Positions 44,053-53,457 of a stretch of DNA of 64,000 nt are shown here, one piece after another. The notes below the pieces were generated by a model. That model had not been told where the DNA came from. It saw only the letters and a program-made list of their open reading frames with translations, and searched no databases. Numbering within the stretch: position 1 is the stretch's first letter; every line of letters starts with the position of its first letter. This DNA is from Gilvimarinus polysaccharolyticus. GTDB taxonomy: Bacteria; Pseudomonadota; Gammaproteobacteria; Pseudomonadales; Cellvibrionaceae. Made by a program: the position numbers and the translations under genes. Where the stretch lies: NCBI RefSeq assembly GCF_001187555.1, contig NZ_LFIJ01000001.1, positions 1,080,169 to 1,144,168 on the forward strand, in the 5' to 3' direction.

Positions 44053-44943
44053 GTGGCAACTCTGGCGCAACAACATTATGAGCTCAGTGGCCACGATTCC
44101 TATATATCTGCTCGTTTCCAGGCGATGGCGAGTCCTTGCGAGTTTTTGTTCGATACCTTAGACAAATCGCTCGCGGATTCGCTTGCCCAGAAAGGTGTCG
44201 CGCAAGCGCGACGAATAGAGCAAAAATTCAGTCGTTACGCAAAAGATAACCTCTGTTTTGCCATTAATAATGCTGAGGGAGCTTCAGTCAAAATAGATGA
44301 TGAGTGTTACCGCCTTCTGGCATTTGCTCAAACCTGTTTTGAGCTTTCCGATGGCATGTTTGATTTGACGTCTGGTGTTTTGCGCCGCGCATGGAAGTTT
44401 GACTGTAGCAGTCACATCCCCCAGCAACGACAGATTGATGCTTTACTACCTTTGGTAGGATGGGAAAAAGTTACCTTCGACCAGCACTCTATTCAAATGA
44501 AACCTGGTATGGAAATCGACTTTGGCGGCATTGGTAAAGAGTATGCTGTAAGCGCCATCGCCGATATCTATCGTATTCACGCGCCCGACATGTCAGTGTT
44601 GATTAATCTCGGCGGTGATATCCAGATCACCAAACCTCGGCAACACAAACTTCCATGGCGTGTGGGAATCGAAAACCATGAGCATGTGATTTCTATTGTT
44701 CAGGGTGCACTCGCCACAAGCGGTGACGCCAAGCGATTCATTCTAAGAGATGGTAAGCGTTACAGCCATATACTCAACCCCAAAACCGGTTGGCCAGTCG
44801 CGAACGCACCTTCGTCTGTTACAACACATGCACCATTGTGCGTTCAGGCAGGTTGCTTAGCGACCCTCTCTCTGCTCAACGGAAAGGATGCCGAACGTTT
44901 TCTACAGAATCAAGACGTGAAATATTGGTGCACACGCGTATGA
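44053..44943 (+). CDS. apbE: FAD:protein FMN transferase (ApbE)
   Basis: ApbE transfers FMN from FAD to a Thr/Ser of a target motif with release of AMP, using Mg. Family features: MASPCEFLFD near the start, FGGIGKEYAV (about 160), INLGGDIQI, ALATSGDAKRF (metal-binding Asp/Thr region) and HILNPKTGWPV. Length 296. The GTG start is supported by AGGAG six bases upstream. Unlike most ApbE proteins it shows no signal peptide or lipobox, so it would act in the cytoplasm unless the start is wrong. The likely substrate is the DUF3570 protein encoded just upstream. The stop overlaps the response regulator start (ATGA). Confidence 0.9.
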   Translation: MATLAQQHYELSGHDSYISARFQAMASPCEFLFDTLDKSLADSLAQKGVAQARRIEQKFSRYAKDNLCFAINNAEGASVKIDDECYRLLAFAQTCFELSDGMFDLTSGVLRRAWKFDCSSHIPQQRQIDALLPLVGWEKVTFDQHSIQMKPGMEIDFGGIGKEYAVSAIADIYRIHAPDMSVLINLGGDIQITKPRQHKLPWRVGIENHEHVISIVQGALATSGDAKRFILRDGKRYSHILNPKTGWPVANAPSSVTTHAPLCVQAGCLATLSLLNGKDAERFLQNQDVKYWCTRV

Positions 44944-45608
44944 GAATCTTATTGGTGGAAGACGATGAGCTGCTTGCCGAGGGTATTATGACAGCCCTGA
45001 GGCACTTTCAATATAACGTCGATTGGTTGTCGACAGGTGCAGCGGCTGTCAAGATGCTTAAACGAGCAGATCACGCACTGCTTATTTTGGATCTTGGGTT
45101 ACCCGATATGGATGGCTTACAGGTCTTAAAACAAGCTCGTGAAAGCAAGTTTGATTTACCGGTACTTGTACTGACGGCAAGAGACCAGATCGATGAAAAA
45201 ATCGCTGGACTCAATGCTGGCGCGGATGACTATATGGTGAAGCCTTTCGATATCAATGAGCTTGAGGCAAGAATACGATCATTAACACGTCGCGCAAATG
45301 GCCGTCGCACCGACCTGCTTGAAGTGGGCCGTGCAAGTCTGAACCTGAATGAGCGTGTAATGTTATTTAACGACACCTCGATCACTTTCTCGCGACGTGA
45401 GTTTTCATTAGTTCAAGCATTTTTCGAGCGACCACGGCAGGTATTTACGCGTGAAGTACTAGAGAGTTTGTCTTATAGCTGGGACGAAGAAATCGACAGT
45501 AATTCACTGGAGGTACATATTCACCGTCTTCGAAAGAAACTGGGTAATAACGGAATTAAAACGGTACGTGGCGTTGGGTATATGTTAGTTGAAGAGCATT
45601 TCTCATGA
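44940..45608 (+). CDS. OmpR-family response regulator (QseB/PmrA-like)
   Basis: A 222-residue DNA-binding response regulator. Receiver: MRILLVEDDELLAEGI, phospho-acceptor Asp51 in LILDLGLPDMDG, VLTARD, VKPFDINEL. C-terminal winged helix: FSRREFSLVQAFFERPRQVFTREVLE...EVHIHRLRKKLG...TVRGVGYML. It resembles the QseB/PmrA/TctD group, whose members bind direct repeats like the TAAGGTT boxes at 41832-41849 and 41922-41939. I start at ATG 44940, which overlaps the apbE stop. The partner kinase follows with an ATGA overlap. Confidence 0.9.
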   Translation: MRILLVEDDELLAEGIMTALRHFQYNVDWLSTGAAAVKMLKRADHALLILDLGLPDMDGLQVLKQARESKFDLPVLVLTARDQIDEKIAGLNAGADDYMVKPFDINELEARIRSLTRRANGRRTDLLEVGRASLNLNERVMLFNDTSITFSRREFSLVQAFFERPRQVFTREVLESLSYSWDEEIDSNSLEVHIHRLRKKLGNNGIKTVRGVGYMLVEEHFS

Positions 45609-46981
45609 AATCTATTCGCTACAGAACTATCAGTTTTTTATTGGTTTCATTATTTTTTATTAACATTGTGTCAGGTTATTACATCTATCGTGATACCCAG
45701 GATGAGGTCGAAGAGCTATTTGATGCACAGCAAGCGCAGATAGCACGAACCATTGATCAGCTTATTACCGATACCGAGATATCAGATCGACAAACCACCT
45801 CCATAATCAAGGTCCCTAACATTGTAGAACAAAAAGATCACAACACGTTGGGGCATCATTATGAAAAAAAAATCGCCTATCAGATTTGGGATTTACAAGG
45901 CAATCTTTTACTTATGTCTGAGAACGCACCACTTCACCCGTTATCGGCTACAGCGCCGGGGTACAGCCGTACCGAATACGGCAATGAGAGTTGGTATATC
46001 TTTGCTTTGTATTCAAACTCCACCAAAAATTGGATATACACGGCACAAAAATCGGAAGTGCGCGATGAGCTAATCGAATTAATTACGCGGGACCAACTTA
46101 TAAGTATGCTGGCGGTCAGCGTACTTATTATTTTAGTGGTTATTATCGGGGTTATGTTAGGCACAAGGCCGATCACAATATTAAGCAGAGAAATTGCGAG
46201 TCGTGATGGGAATAATCTTGAAGTCATTGCTATTTCAATGAGCAAGGAGCTTCTGCCAATTCAGCGAGGTGTAAATCGTTTACTCGAACGTATTGATGCT
46301 ACGTTAAAACAAGAAAAGAGTTTTAACGCTGATCTTTCCCATGAGCTTCGAACACCACTGGCCAGTATAAAGGTACACGCACAAAACATTGAGCTTAAAG
46401 AGAGCTTGAGTGATGAGGGGCGCCTTTCAATAACACGAATGAGTCGCGGCATTGACAATATGTCAAAAACAATTGAACAACTCCTATTACTCAATAGTAT
46501 CGATGCCAATAAGCGTGATCTCCTGCAAGAAGAGATAGGATTGTATGATTTAGCAAAAGAGGTGATCACCCTATTGCCTGTTGATATTCATAAAAAAAAT
46601 GATATCGAACTGACGGGCAAAAACACTTTTACCGTGGGCAACCGCGCCCTGATGAGCACGTTATTAAGAAACTTAATAGAAAATGCATCAAAGTACAGCG
46701 AGAAAGGCTCGCCTATCGTCGTCAACACAGCTGAAACTGAAAAAAACGCGGTTATCGAAGTCATCGACAGCGGGCCGGGTATGACGCAAGAGCAAAAAGA
46801 AAATTCTGTGACACGGCATTATCGTGTGTCTGACACACAAAACTATGGCAGCGGAATTGGCCTTTCAATCGTAAAAAAAATTGTAGATTTACATTCCGGC
46901 TCGTTTGCCTTTGTAGACAAAGAGGACGTCGCGGGTTTAATTGCAAGGGTTTACATGGAAAAAATAAACACCACGGCGTAA
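45605..46981 (+). CDS. Sensor histidine kinase (QseC/PmrB-like)
   Basis: A 458-residue inner-membrane kinase: helix 1 about 8-27, periplasmic domain about 28-160 (TrpS-like pattern YQIWDLQGNLLLMSENAPL, as in QseC N-terminal domains), helix 2 about 163-185, a degenerate HAMP, phospho-acceptor SFNADLSHELRTPLASIKVHAQ (His about 247), N-box LLRNLIENASKYS, and G-box YGSGIGLSIVKKIVDLHSG. The signal could be redox state or a metal at the periplasmic face, but nothing in the sequence fixes it. It ends the operon that begins with the TlpA-like gene. Confidence 0.88.
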   Translation: MKSIRYRTISFLLVSLFFINIVSGYYIYRDTQDEVEELFDAQQAQIARTIDQLITDTEISDRQTTSIIKVPNIVEQKDHNTLGHHYEKKIAYQIWDLQGNLLLMSENAPLHPLSATAPGYSRTEYGNESWYIFALYSNSTKNWIYTAQKSEVRDELIELITRDQLISMLAVSVLIILVVIIGVMLGTRPITILSREIASRDGNNLEVIAISMSKELLPIQRGVNRLLERIDATLKQEKSFNADLSHELRTPLASIKVHAQNIELKESLSDEGRLSITRMSRGIDNMSKTIEQLLLLNSIDANKRDLLQEEIGLYDLAKEVITLLPVDIHKKNDIELTGKNTFTVGNRALMSTLLRNLIENASKYSEKGSPIVVNTAETEKNAVIEVIDSGPGMTQEQKENSVTRHYRVSDTQNYGSGIGLSIVKKIVDLHSGSFAFVDKEDVAGLIARVYMEKINTTA

Positions 46982-47180
46982 GTGACCTTTTCTACAAGAG
47001 AAGATAACCCCTTCACATTCAATTTCATAGGGTTTTCTACCGACGATTATCGATCATTATCCTCTATGTCGCGACCGACTGAAGGCTTTACTTCAGCTTT
47101 AAATAACCGCAAACATTGGCCAACGACTTCTAGCTGGTTACAATGCTCGCCTTTAGCCACTCGCAATTACGGCCTGCTGT

Positions 47181-48599
47181 ATGCACGACCAACCTCAAGT
47201 AATAGAACTTTTGTATCAGCGTGACAGCGTCGTGTATTTTATGGCACTTAAACAGCTGCCGTATCCGATATGGCTAGATAGCTGCCAACCTATGAGCCAG
47301 CAAGGCCGTTACGATATTATTGCCGCCGAGCCTAACTCCCGGATCATTACCTGCGGTAAAACAACCGTTATTGAGTGCGGCAACTCGACAACCGAGAGCT
47401 TAGAAGATCCGTTTGTTTTGTTGCAGCAGCAGCTTCCGAGCACTTGCACTAACGCTGTTTTGGATGGCGAGCCATTGCCGTTTTGCGGCGGCCTTTTGGG
47501 TTATTTTGGATACGACTTAGGCCGCCGTCTGGAGTCTCTGCCGTCTTGTGCTACAGTCGATATGACCCTGCCGGACATGCATTTTGGCTTTTATCCTTGG
47601 GCAATTGTTACTGATCACCAGCGCCAAAAAAGCGTTTTAGTAGCCCAGCCAGGCGTGGATACCGACCGTATCGTCAGCCTGATTAACGCCCGGCAGGAGT
47701 TAAAGTCAAATCTAGAAAAGGATGGAATTTCCTTTGAAATCAGTAAGTTTAAAGGTAATTCTAACAAACAGCATTACTTCCAAAAATTCGATCTGATCCA
47801 AAAACACATATTGGAGGGTGACTGCTATCAAATTAATTTTGCACAGCGGTTTAGCGCCCTTTACCGTGGTGATCCACTTGCAGGGTATTTAGCGCTAAGG
47901 GCGCAACTGCCCTCTCCTTTTGCCGGCTACATACCTTTAGATGAGGGTGCTTTACTGTGTATATCGCCCGAGCGTTTTATCGCCTGTGCGGACGGCAAAG
48001 CCACCACCAGCCCCATTAAAGGGACTATCGCACGAGGCGAAACGCTCGAGCAAGATCAGCACAATCGCGCAATATTGCAAAGTAGCGCCAAAGATCGCGC
48101 CGAAAACCTAATGATTGTCGATCTATTACGCAACGATTTGAGCAAAACTTGCCGCAAAGTAGCAACGCCCACCCTGTTTGAACTGCAAAGTTTTGCCAAT
48201 GTGCACCATTTGGTCAGCACCGTAACCGGACATGTACGACCCAACACTGGCGCGCTAGACGTGCTGCGTGCTGCGTTTCCCGGCGGCTCTATTACCGGTG
48301 CACCTAAGGTGCGAGCCATGGCGATCATTGACGAGCTAGAGCCTTACCGGCGAGGCCCCTATTGCGGGAGTTTAGGCTACATTAGTGCCTGTGGCCGAAT
48401 GGATACTAATATCGCGATACGCACGGTTATTTGCAATAAAGGGCAACTGCACTGTTACGGCGGCGGCGGCATTGTTGCCGATTCTGTTGCCGAGAGTGAG
48501 TATCAGGAGAGCATTACCAAGGTGGCGTTATTGTTGCGCACCTTGGAGAGTGAGTTCGGCACAGGCTGCAATCTACCAAATGGCGTAAGCGATCAGTAA
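47181..48599 (+). CDS. pabB: Aminodeoxychorismate synthase component I
   Basis: PabB aminates chorismate (with PabA) to 4-amino-4-deoxychorismate on the way to folate. The N-terminal half (about 1-160) is the anthranilate-synthase-type domain with GGLLGYFGYDLGRRLE. The chorismate-binding domain has GDCYQINFAQRF, SPIKGT (PIKGT with the catalytic Lys marks PabB rather than TrpE, which has PIAGT), RAENLMIVDLLRNDLSK, FPGGSITGAPKVRAM and GGGIVADS. Length 472. The last 27 bases overlap the convergent lpxO gene. The 5' gap of 199 bases after the kinase gene shows nothing of note. Confidence 0.93.
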   Translation: MHDQPQVIELLYQRDSVVYFMALKQLPYPIWLDSCQPMSQQGRYDIIAAEPNSRIITCGKTTVIECGNSTTESLEDPFVLLQQQLPSTCTNAVLDGEPLPFCGGLLGYFGYDLGRRLESLPSCATVDMTLPDMHFGFYPWAIVTDHQRQKSVLVAQPGVDTDRIVSLINARQELKSNLEKDGISFEISKFKGNSNKQHYFQKFDLIQKHILEGDCYQINFAQRFSALYRGDPLAGYLALRAQLPSPFAGYIPLDEGALLCISPERFIACADGKATTSPIKGTIARGETLEQDQHNRAILQSSAKDRAENLMIVDLLRNDLSKTCRKVATPTLFELQSFANVHHLVSTVTGHVRPNTGALDVLRAAFPGGSITGAPKVRAMAIIDELEPYRRGPYCGSLGYISACGRMDTNIAIRTVICNKGQLHCYGGGGIVADSVAESEYQESITKVALLLRTLESEFGTGCNLPNGVSDQ

Positions 48600-49478
48600 C
48601 AGCAATATGCCGATCACGATCCATTTACCCAAATAATAAGCCGTGCGGTTTTTGTGCTTGATGGATTTAAGTAACTTTTGATAAGCCAATAAGCCCTTGC
48701 CAAGCTTATTGCCAATGCCAGTATTGCTGGCGTCGACGTTATCGATTTTAAACAGACCGTTAAAAAAGCGTCCAAAGTACCAATAGCCCTTTTGCACAAA
48801 GCCAATTTTTAACGGACGATCAATGTCGGTCATTAAAATAATACGCGGAGTATCGGTGTCATTGTAGGCCGAGTGCAGGTAGGTCTCATCAAAAATGATG
48901 CTGTCGCCATCGCGCCAAGTGTACTTAAAGTCGTCGATCTGGAGGCCGCACTTCTCGTCGTTAGGCGTGCTTAAACCCAGTGAATAGCGCAGCGTATAAG
49001 CGAACGGGTCGTGATGCTGGTTGAGCTTTTTTCCTGGATTGAGTACGGCAAACAAAGCTAAATTGAGGTACGGCACTTGCTCTAATAGCGCCATAGTTTT
49101 GGGGGCTAGCTCGTAAGCTGAAGGTATTTGGTGATCGTAGAGTTTTAGGTAGAAGCTCGTCCAGCGATTATCTTTATAGAAACTACTGGCGGGCAAGTCG
49201 TCTTTAGCGGTGATATTGCCCGCTTGGTATAAGGCTAGCGCCTCGTCGCGAATAACTTCCCAGTTATCTTGAATAAGCGCCAACTCAGGAAAGTGTTCAA
49301 TGCCAACGCGAGGGGTCGTTGGTACTTTAGACAAACCGTAGGCCGGTAGGTTAAAAGGCACCATAAAGGTCGAGAAATCGGATAACTGCCGAATCAGAGG
49401 GAAGGTTACTCGGTTGCGTATACGCACAAACACAATACATAAAATATAAACAACGATTAACCCAATAATTACCGCCAT
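48573..49478 (-). CDS. lpxO: Lipid A 2-hydroxylase LpxO-like dioxygenase
   Basis: LpxO is an Fe(II)/2-oxoglutarate-dependent enzyme that adds a hydroxyl group at C2 of a lipid A acyl chain. The aspartyl/asparaginyl hydroxylase domain (about 60-235) has LNQHHDPFAYTLRYSLGLS (HxD iron ligands), GDSIIFDETYLHSAYNDTDTPRIILMTDIDRP (distal His and the Arg that binds 2-oxoglutarate). Hydrophobic segments at the N-terminus (about 2-20) and C-terminus (about 280-299) anchor it at the inner membrane, as in LpxO. Length 301 is standard. It overlaps pabB tail to tail by 27 bases. Confidence 0.9.
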   Translation of the reverse strand: MAVIIGLIVVYILCIVFVRIRNRVTFPLIRQLSDFSTFMVPFNLPAYGLSKVPTTPRVGIEHFPELALIQDNWEVIRDEALALYQAGNITAKDDLPASSFYKDNRWTSFYLKLYDHQIPSAYELAPKTMALLEQVPYLNLALFAVLNPGKKLNQHHDPFAYTLRYSLGLSTPNDEKCGLQIDDFKYTWRDGDSIIFDETYLHSAYNDTDTPRIILMTDIDRPLKIGFVQKGYWYFGRFFNGLFKIDNVDASNTGIGNKLGKGLLAYQKLLKSIKHKNRTAYYLGKWIVIGILLLLIAYAIW

Positions 49479-49561
49479 ACCGACCTCGTAGTTGACCGCC
49501 GTTTAATGCTATTAACGGCTAAGGTTGCGTATCATACTTAAAACCTTAGCTACGACCAAAT

Positions 49562-49783
49562 CTATTCGTCAGGCTCACTCTCAAGTAGCTCCTGTCGCTT
49601 TTTTGTATACTCTTCATAACTTATTGAGCTTTGCTCAAGGCATTCGCGTTGCTGCGTGAGTGGTAGTCTACGACAATCCCACTCTGTGTCTTGAGCTTGC
49701 TTGTAAACATACTGCTGGGTAAAGCACGACTGCAGCGCCATAACGACGGGCAGCAACAGAAATAATGCCCCTAGTTTCATCAT
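49562..49783 (-). CDS. Small hypothetical lipoprotein
   Basis: About 73 residues: short signal with lipobox LQSC (Cys about residue 20), then a charged, helical mature part with two more Cys (WDCRRLPLTQQRECLEQS), likely one disulfide, and an acidic C-terminus. I take ATG 49783, with GTGAGA upstream; GTG 49792 is also in frame. It lies 83 bases upstream of lpxO on the same strand and may be co-transcribed. Function unknown. Confidence 0.6.
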   Translation of the reverse strand: MMKLGALFLLLPVVMALQSCFTQQYVYKQAQDTEWDCRRLPLTQQRECLEQSSISYEEYTKKRQELLESEPDE

Positions 49784-50045
49784 CAATCTCACTTACGTTC
49801 CCAAATATGTGGCCTGTTAAGTTTGAGACAAAGGCTTTACCTCAAGTTTAGCCACTATCGATTTTATATAAAGCGACTCTGACATCACCCAGCCTTTATC
49901 TAATGCTGGCTAGTATACCAGTAGCGCGCCCCGTTAAGCATGGCGCGGCGCGGGCGGATGCTGTAATATGCGCGGCCACTCTTTATTTCACGCAGTTGCC
50001 AATATTTGCGGCTGCGCACCGGTCATACCACAGGATTTACCCTCT

Positions 50046-51389
50046 ATGAGTTTTACCCAGCTGGGCCTATCAGCCCCGATCCTCAAAGCTATTGAAGAAA
50101 AAGGCTATACCGAGCCCTCGCCTATTCAGGCACAAGCAATACCGGCGGTATTGTCGGGCCGTGATGTTATGGCTGCAGCGCAGACAGGAACGGGTAAAAC
50201 CGCAGGCTTTACTTTGCCGATCTTAGAGAAGCTAAGCAAAGGCACCCGCGCCGGCCCAAATCAGGCTCGTGTATTGGTGCTTACCCCAACTCGAGAACTG
50301 GCGGCACAAGTAGGCGAGAGCGTCGCTACTTACGGCAAGCACCTACAAATGCGCTCTACTATCGTTTTTGGCGGGGTGAAAATTAATCCGCAAATGATGA
50401 AGTTGCGTGGCGGCGTCGATGTGCTGGTTGCCACCCCTGGCCGATTGCTCGATTTATACAATCAACGTGCGGTTAGATTTGACCACCTTGAAGTGTTGGT
50501 CTTGGACGAGGCCGATCGCATGCTGGACATGGGCTTTATTCACGACATTAAAAAAATCATTGCGGCACTGCCTAAACAGCGTCAAAACCTGTTGTTTTCG
50601 GCCACGTTCTCGGACGAGATTCGCGCCTTAGCGAAAGGCTTGGTAAATGATCCTGTCGAGATTTCGGTTACCCCGCGCAACAAAGCGGCGCCTACGGTTA
50701 AGCAATGGATTTGCCCGGTTGATAAAAAGCAAAAAGCCGACTTATTAATCCGTTTAATTATGGATAACCAGTGGGAGCAAGTATTGGTATTTAGCCGCAC
50801 TAAACACGGCGCCAATAAGCTTACCAAGCAGCTTGAGCTGGCCGGTATACGTGCTGCGGCAATTCATGGCAACAAAAGTCAGGGCGCGCGCACTAAAGCC
50901 TTGGCCGATTTTAAAGCCGGCGCAATAAGAGTATTGGTGGCCACTGATATTGCCGCACGCGGGCTAGATATCGATCAGTTGCCACAAGTGGTTAACTTTG
51001 ACCTACCCAACGTACCGGAAGATTACGTTCATCGCATTGGCCGTACTGGGCGTGCGGGCTCGACCGGTCAAGCCGTATCACTGGTCAGTGCCGATGAATT
51101 TAAGCAGTTAAGCGATATCGAGCACCTGACTAAAACGCTGCTGGACCGGCAGATTGTTGCAGGTTTTGAGCCGATCCACGACGTACCAGAGTCAAGCCTA
51201 ACGCGCCGCGCGCCAAAGCCTAAAAAATCCCCCCAGGGTGCAGCACCTAAGCGCCCCGGCGGTGGTCGTCAGCGCCGCGACGGATCTTCGCGCAGCGGCA
51301 AGCCTGCCGCTGTAGAAGCCAAAAGTGGACCTTTCGCCAAAAAAAGTGCACCAGCCAACCGCAGTCGTCGCCCTAACGGCAACCGTTAA
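50046..51389 (+). CDS. rhlE: DEAD-box RNA helicase RhlE
   Basis: An ATP-dependent RNA helicase linked to ribosome assembly and RNA turnover. Motifs in order: Q-motif ([30 protein letters not shown]), [56 protein letters not shown] and [10 protein letters not shown]. The core ends near residue 375; the rest is a basic Lys/Arg/Pro/Gly tail. I use ATG 50046, since RhlE proteins begin with the Q-motif. A 22-bp hairpin 5 bases after the stop separates it from the convergent dbpA. Confidence 0.93.
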   Translation: MSFTQLGLSAPILKAIEEKGYTEPSPIQAQAIPAVLSGRDVMAAAQTGTGKTAGFTLPILEKLSKGTRAGPNQARVLVLTPTRELAAQVGESVATYGKHLQMRSTIVFGGVKINPQMMKLRGGVDVLVATPGRLLDLYNQRAVRFDHLEVLVLDEADRMLDMGFIHDIKKIIAALPKQRQNLLFSATFSDEIRALAKGLVNDPVEISVTPRNKAAPTVKQWICPVDKKQKADLLIRLIMDNQWEQVLVFSRTKHGANKLTKQLELAGIRAAAIHGNKSQGARTKALADFKAGAIRVLVATDIAARGLDIDQLPQVVNFDLPNVPEDYVHRIGRTGRAGSTGQAVSLVSADEFKQLSDIEHLTKTLLDRQIVAGFEPIHDVPESSLTRRAPKPKKSPQGAAPKRPGGGRQRRDGSSRSGKPAAVEAKSGPFAKKSAPANRSRRPNGNR

Positions 51390-51393
51390 ACAG

Positions 51394-51440
51394 ATTAGCC
51401 CCGCTGGCCGTCACACTTTGTGACGGCCAGCGGGGCTAAT
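51394..51440. terminator. 22-bp perfect hairpin between rhlE and dbpA
   Basis: The arm 51394-51415 (starting ATTAGCCCCGC) is exactly complementary to 51419-51440, with a CTT loop. There is no T-run. It begins 5 bases after the rhlE stop and ends 36 bases from the dbpA stop, so it probably ends both transcripts or caps their 3' ends. Confidence 0.75.
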
Positions 51441-51476
51441 GATGGCTCGCGCCTACTACCTATTTACTGCTACCGT

Positions 51477-52859
51477 TTACTTACTCACTATACGCGCTCT
51501 AAAACTGCGCCCTTTTAGTTTGCCGACCGATAACTTTCGCAGCGCTTCATCGCTTACTTTACGCTTCACCGCGACAAATGCACTCTGGTCAAACATTTGG
51601 ATCTTGCCAACGTCGGTACCGGCAATACCATCGGCACCGGTAAGCGCCCCTAAAATATCTCCAGGTCGTACTTTTTGCTTTTTACCGCCGTCAATTTGCA
51701 GCGTTATCATTGGCGGCAAATAGCTCGAGCTATCACGGCCGGCCTCAGGTAGCGCCTCGCAGCTGTATTCTTGCCCGGCATATTGGCCGATACGCTGTAC
51801 TTTAAACGTCTCGTTTTCACCCACTAGGGTAACGGCGACCCCACTATTACCTGCCCGTCCGGTGCGGCCAATACGGTGTACATGAACTTCGCTGTCACGC
51901 GCGGGCTGATAGTTAATCACCGCATCCAGCGCTTCGATATCCAATCCTCGTGCGGCAACATCTGTGGCAACCAAAACAGTAAGGCTTTTGTTGGCAAACA
52001 TCACCAGCGTTCGGTCGCGGTCTCGCTGCTCTAAATCGCCGTTTAAAGCCAGCGCGCTAAAACCTTTATCACGCAACAGTCCCGCCAGGGCGGTTGTTTC
52101 GCGCTTAGTATTGCAAAAAATAACGGCCGAATCAGGCCTATGATCACGCAGTAACTGAACAACCGCCTGATCGCGAGTTGAAGCGGTTACTTTGTAAAAG
52201 TGCTGCTCGATACTGGGGGTATCGTGTGTGCTCTCGACTTTTATCATAACTGGGTCGCGCATAACCCGACCGGCGACCTTGGCAATGCTATCGGGGTAGG
52301 TGGCGCTAAACAGTAATGTTTGGCGGTTTTCTGGTATTTCGGCAACGATCTCGTCTAAGGTCTCGGAAAAGCCCATATCCAACATGCGGTCGGCTTCATC
52401 GAGCACCAATGAGTGAACGTTAGACAGGATCAGGTTGCCTTTGCGTAAGTGGTCCGAGATACGCCCTGGGGTGCCCACCACAATATGTGCGCCATGGGCC
52501 AATGAGCCTACTTGAGGCCCAAATGGCATGCCGCCACACAGGGTTAATACTTTAATGTTGTGAATGCTGCGCGCCAGCTTACGGATCTCTTTGGCAACCT
52601 GATCGGCCAGCTCGCGCGTTGGGCATAGCACTAACGATTGCACGGCAAAGCGCTTAACATTGAGTCGCTCTAACAGACCTAAGGCAAATGCTACAGTTTT
52701 ACCCGAGCCGGTCTTACCTTGGGCGATAACATCTTTACCGGCCAACGCCGCAGGCAGGCTCTCGGCCTGAATTACCGTCATGGCGGTGTAGCCCAGCGAT
52801 GATACGGTTTGGAGTAACTCTGGACGAAGCGCCAAGGTGGAAAATTTCAATTCTTGCAA
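51477..52859 (-). CDS. dbpA: ATP-dependent RNA helicase DbpA
   Basis: DbpA is a DEAD-box helicase activated by hairpin 92 of 23S rRNA. Core motifs are [58 protein letters not shown] and [10 protein letters not shown]. The C-terminal RNA-recognition domain (about 385-460) has the DbpA signature ITLQIDGGKKQKVRPGDILGALTG and ends with the KGRSFRARI basic patch that grips hairpin 92. The start is TTG with AGGTA upstream; no better in-frame start is visible. GKTGSGKT rather than AQTGTGKT is normal for DbpA. Confidence 0.93.
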   Translation of the reverse strand: MQELKFSTLALRPELLQTVSSLGYTAMTVIQAESLPAALAGKDVIAQGKTGSGKTVAFALGLLERLNVKRFAVQSLVLCPTRELADQVAKEIRKLARSIHNIKVLTLCGGMPFGPQVGSLAHGAHIVVGTPGRISDHLRKGNLILSNVHSLVLDEADRMLDMGFSETLDEIVAEIPENRQTLLFSATYPDSIAKVAGRVMRDPVMIKVESTHDTPSIEQHFYKVTASTRDQAVVQLLRDHRPDSAVIFCNTKRETTALAGLLRDKGFSALALNGDLEQRDRDRTLVMFANKSLTVLVATDVAARGLDIEALDAVINYQPARDSEVHVHRIGRTGRAGNSGVAVTLVGENETFKVQRIGQYAGQEYSCEALPEAGRDSSSYLPPMITLQIDGGKKQKVRPGDILGALTGADGIAGTDVGKIQMFDQSAFVAVKRKVSDEALRKLSVGKLKGRSFRARIVSK

Positions 52860-52911
52860 TGCACAATACCTACTAATTGACTTACGTCAGCGATTAAAAC
52901 AGACCGACAAT

Positions 52912-52948
52912 AAAAAAAGGGTAGGACAAATGCCCTACCCTTTTTTTT
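52912..52948 (-). terminator. Intrinsic terminator of the cold-shock gene
   Basis: AAAAAAAGGGTAGG (52912-52925), an 8-base loop and CCTACCC plus T8 (52934-52948). Symmetrical A/T tracts make it work in both directions. It follows the cold-shock gene on the - strand; a second 14-bp palindrome GCCGCCTAGGCGGC lies at 52972-52985. Confidence 0.88.
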
Positions 52949-53006
52949 AACCCACCCATAATGGCTGGGTTGCCGCCTAGGCGGCGAGTCTTGTTAAAGA
53001 CTTAGA

Positions 53007-53213
53007 TTACAGACCTACGATGTTTTCAGCCTGTGGACCTTTTTGGCCTTGAGTTACGGTGAACTCAACTTTTTGGCCTTCGGTCAAGGTTTTAAAACCT
53101 GAACCAACGATGGCGCTGAAGTGTGCAAACACGTCTGGGCCTGATTCTTGCTCGATAAAGCCAAAACCTTTTGCTTCGTTAAACCACTTTACGGTACCGG
53201 TAGTAGTAGACAT
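53007..53213 (-). CDS. CspA-family cold-shock protein
   Basis: A 68-residue OB-fold single-stranded nucleic-acid-binding protein. It contains [21 protein letters not shown] (RNP-1 KGFGFI) and DVFAHFSAI (RNP-2), ending [11 protein letters not shown] choose ATG 53213, which gives the standard [11 protein letters not shown] start; six upstream codons are open but unlikely. Members act as RNA chaperones at low temperature or in stationary phase. The 244-base stretch upstream probably holds a long leader, as in many csp genes, but I cannot define a cold-box. Confidence 0.93.
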   Translation of the reverse strand: MSTTTGTVKWFNEAKGFGFIEQESGPDVFAHFSAIVGSGFKTLTEGQKVEFTVTQGQKGPQAENIVGL

Positions 53214-53457
53214 AGTGTCAATCCTGTTCAATCAATGAGTAAGCCTCTTGATGAGGCGGTTGTGCGCTAAAAGTGTTGCTATTACTTATGACTAAACGGA
53301 CCAGAACTAAAGGCGTACCAATACTTTGGTGTGGCATAAATATAAGACTTACTTTCAAGCAATGTCGAGTATACCCACCTCTTAATCCTTGTCAACTATA
53401 AATTATGCGTAGAATTAAAGGAGCCCGCATGCTCAGAAAACTGTTCCGCCACAGCTA

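Noticed and set aside
46982-47224. 80-codon frame between the kinase and pabB
   Set aside because: Overlaps the pabB start and lacks protein-like features.
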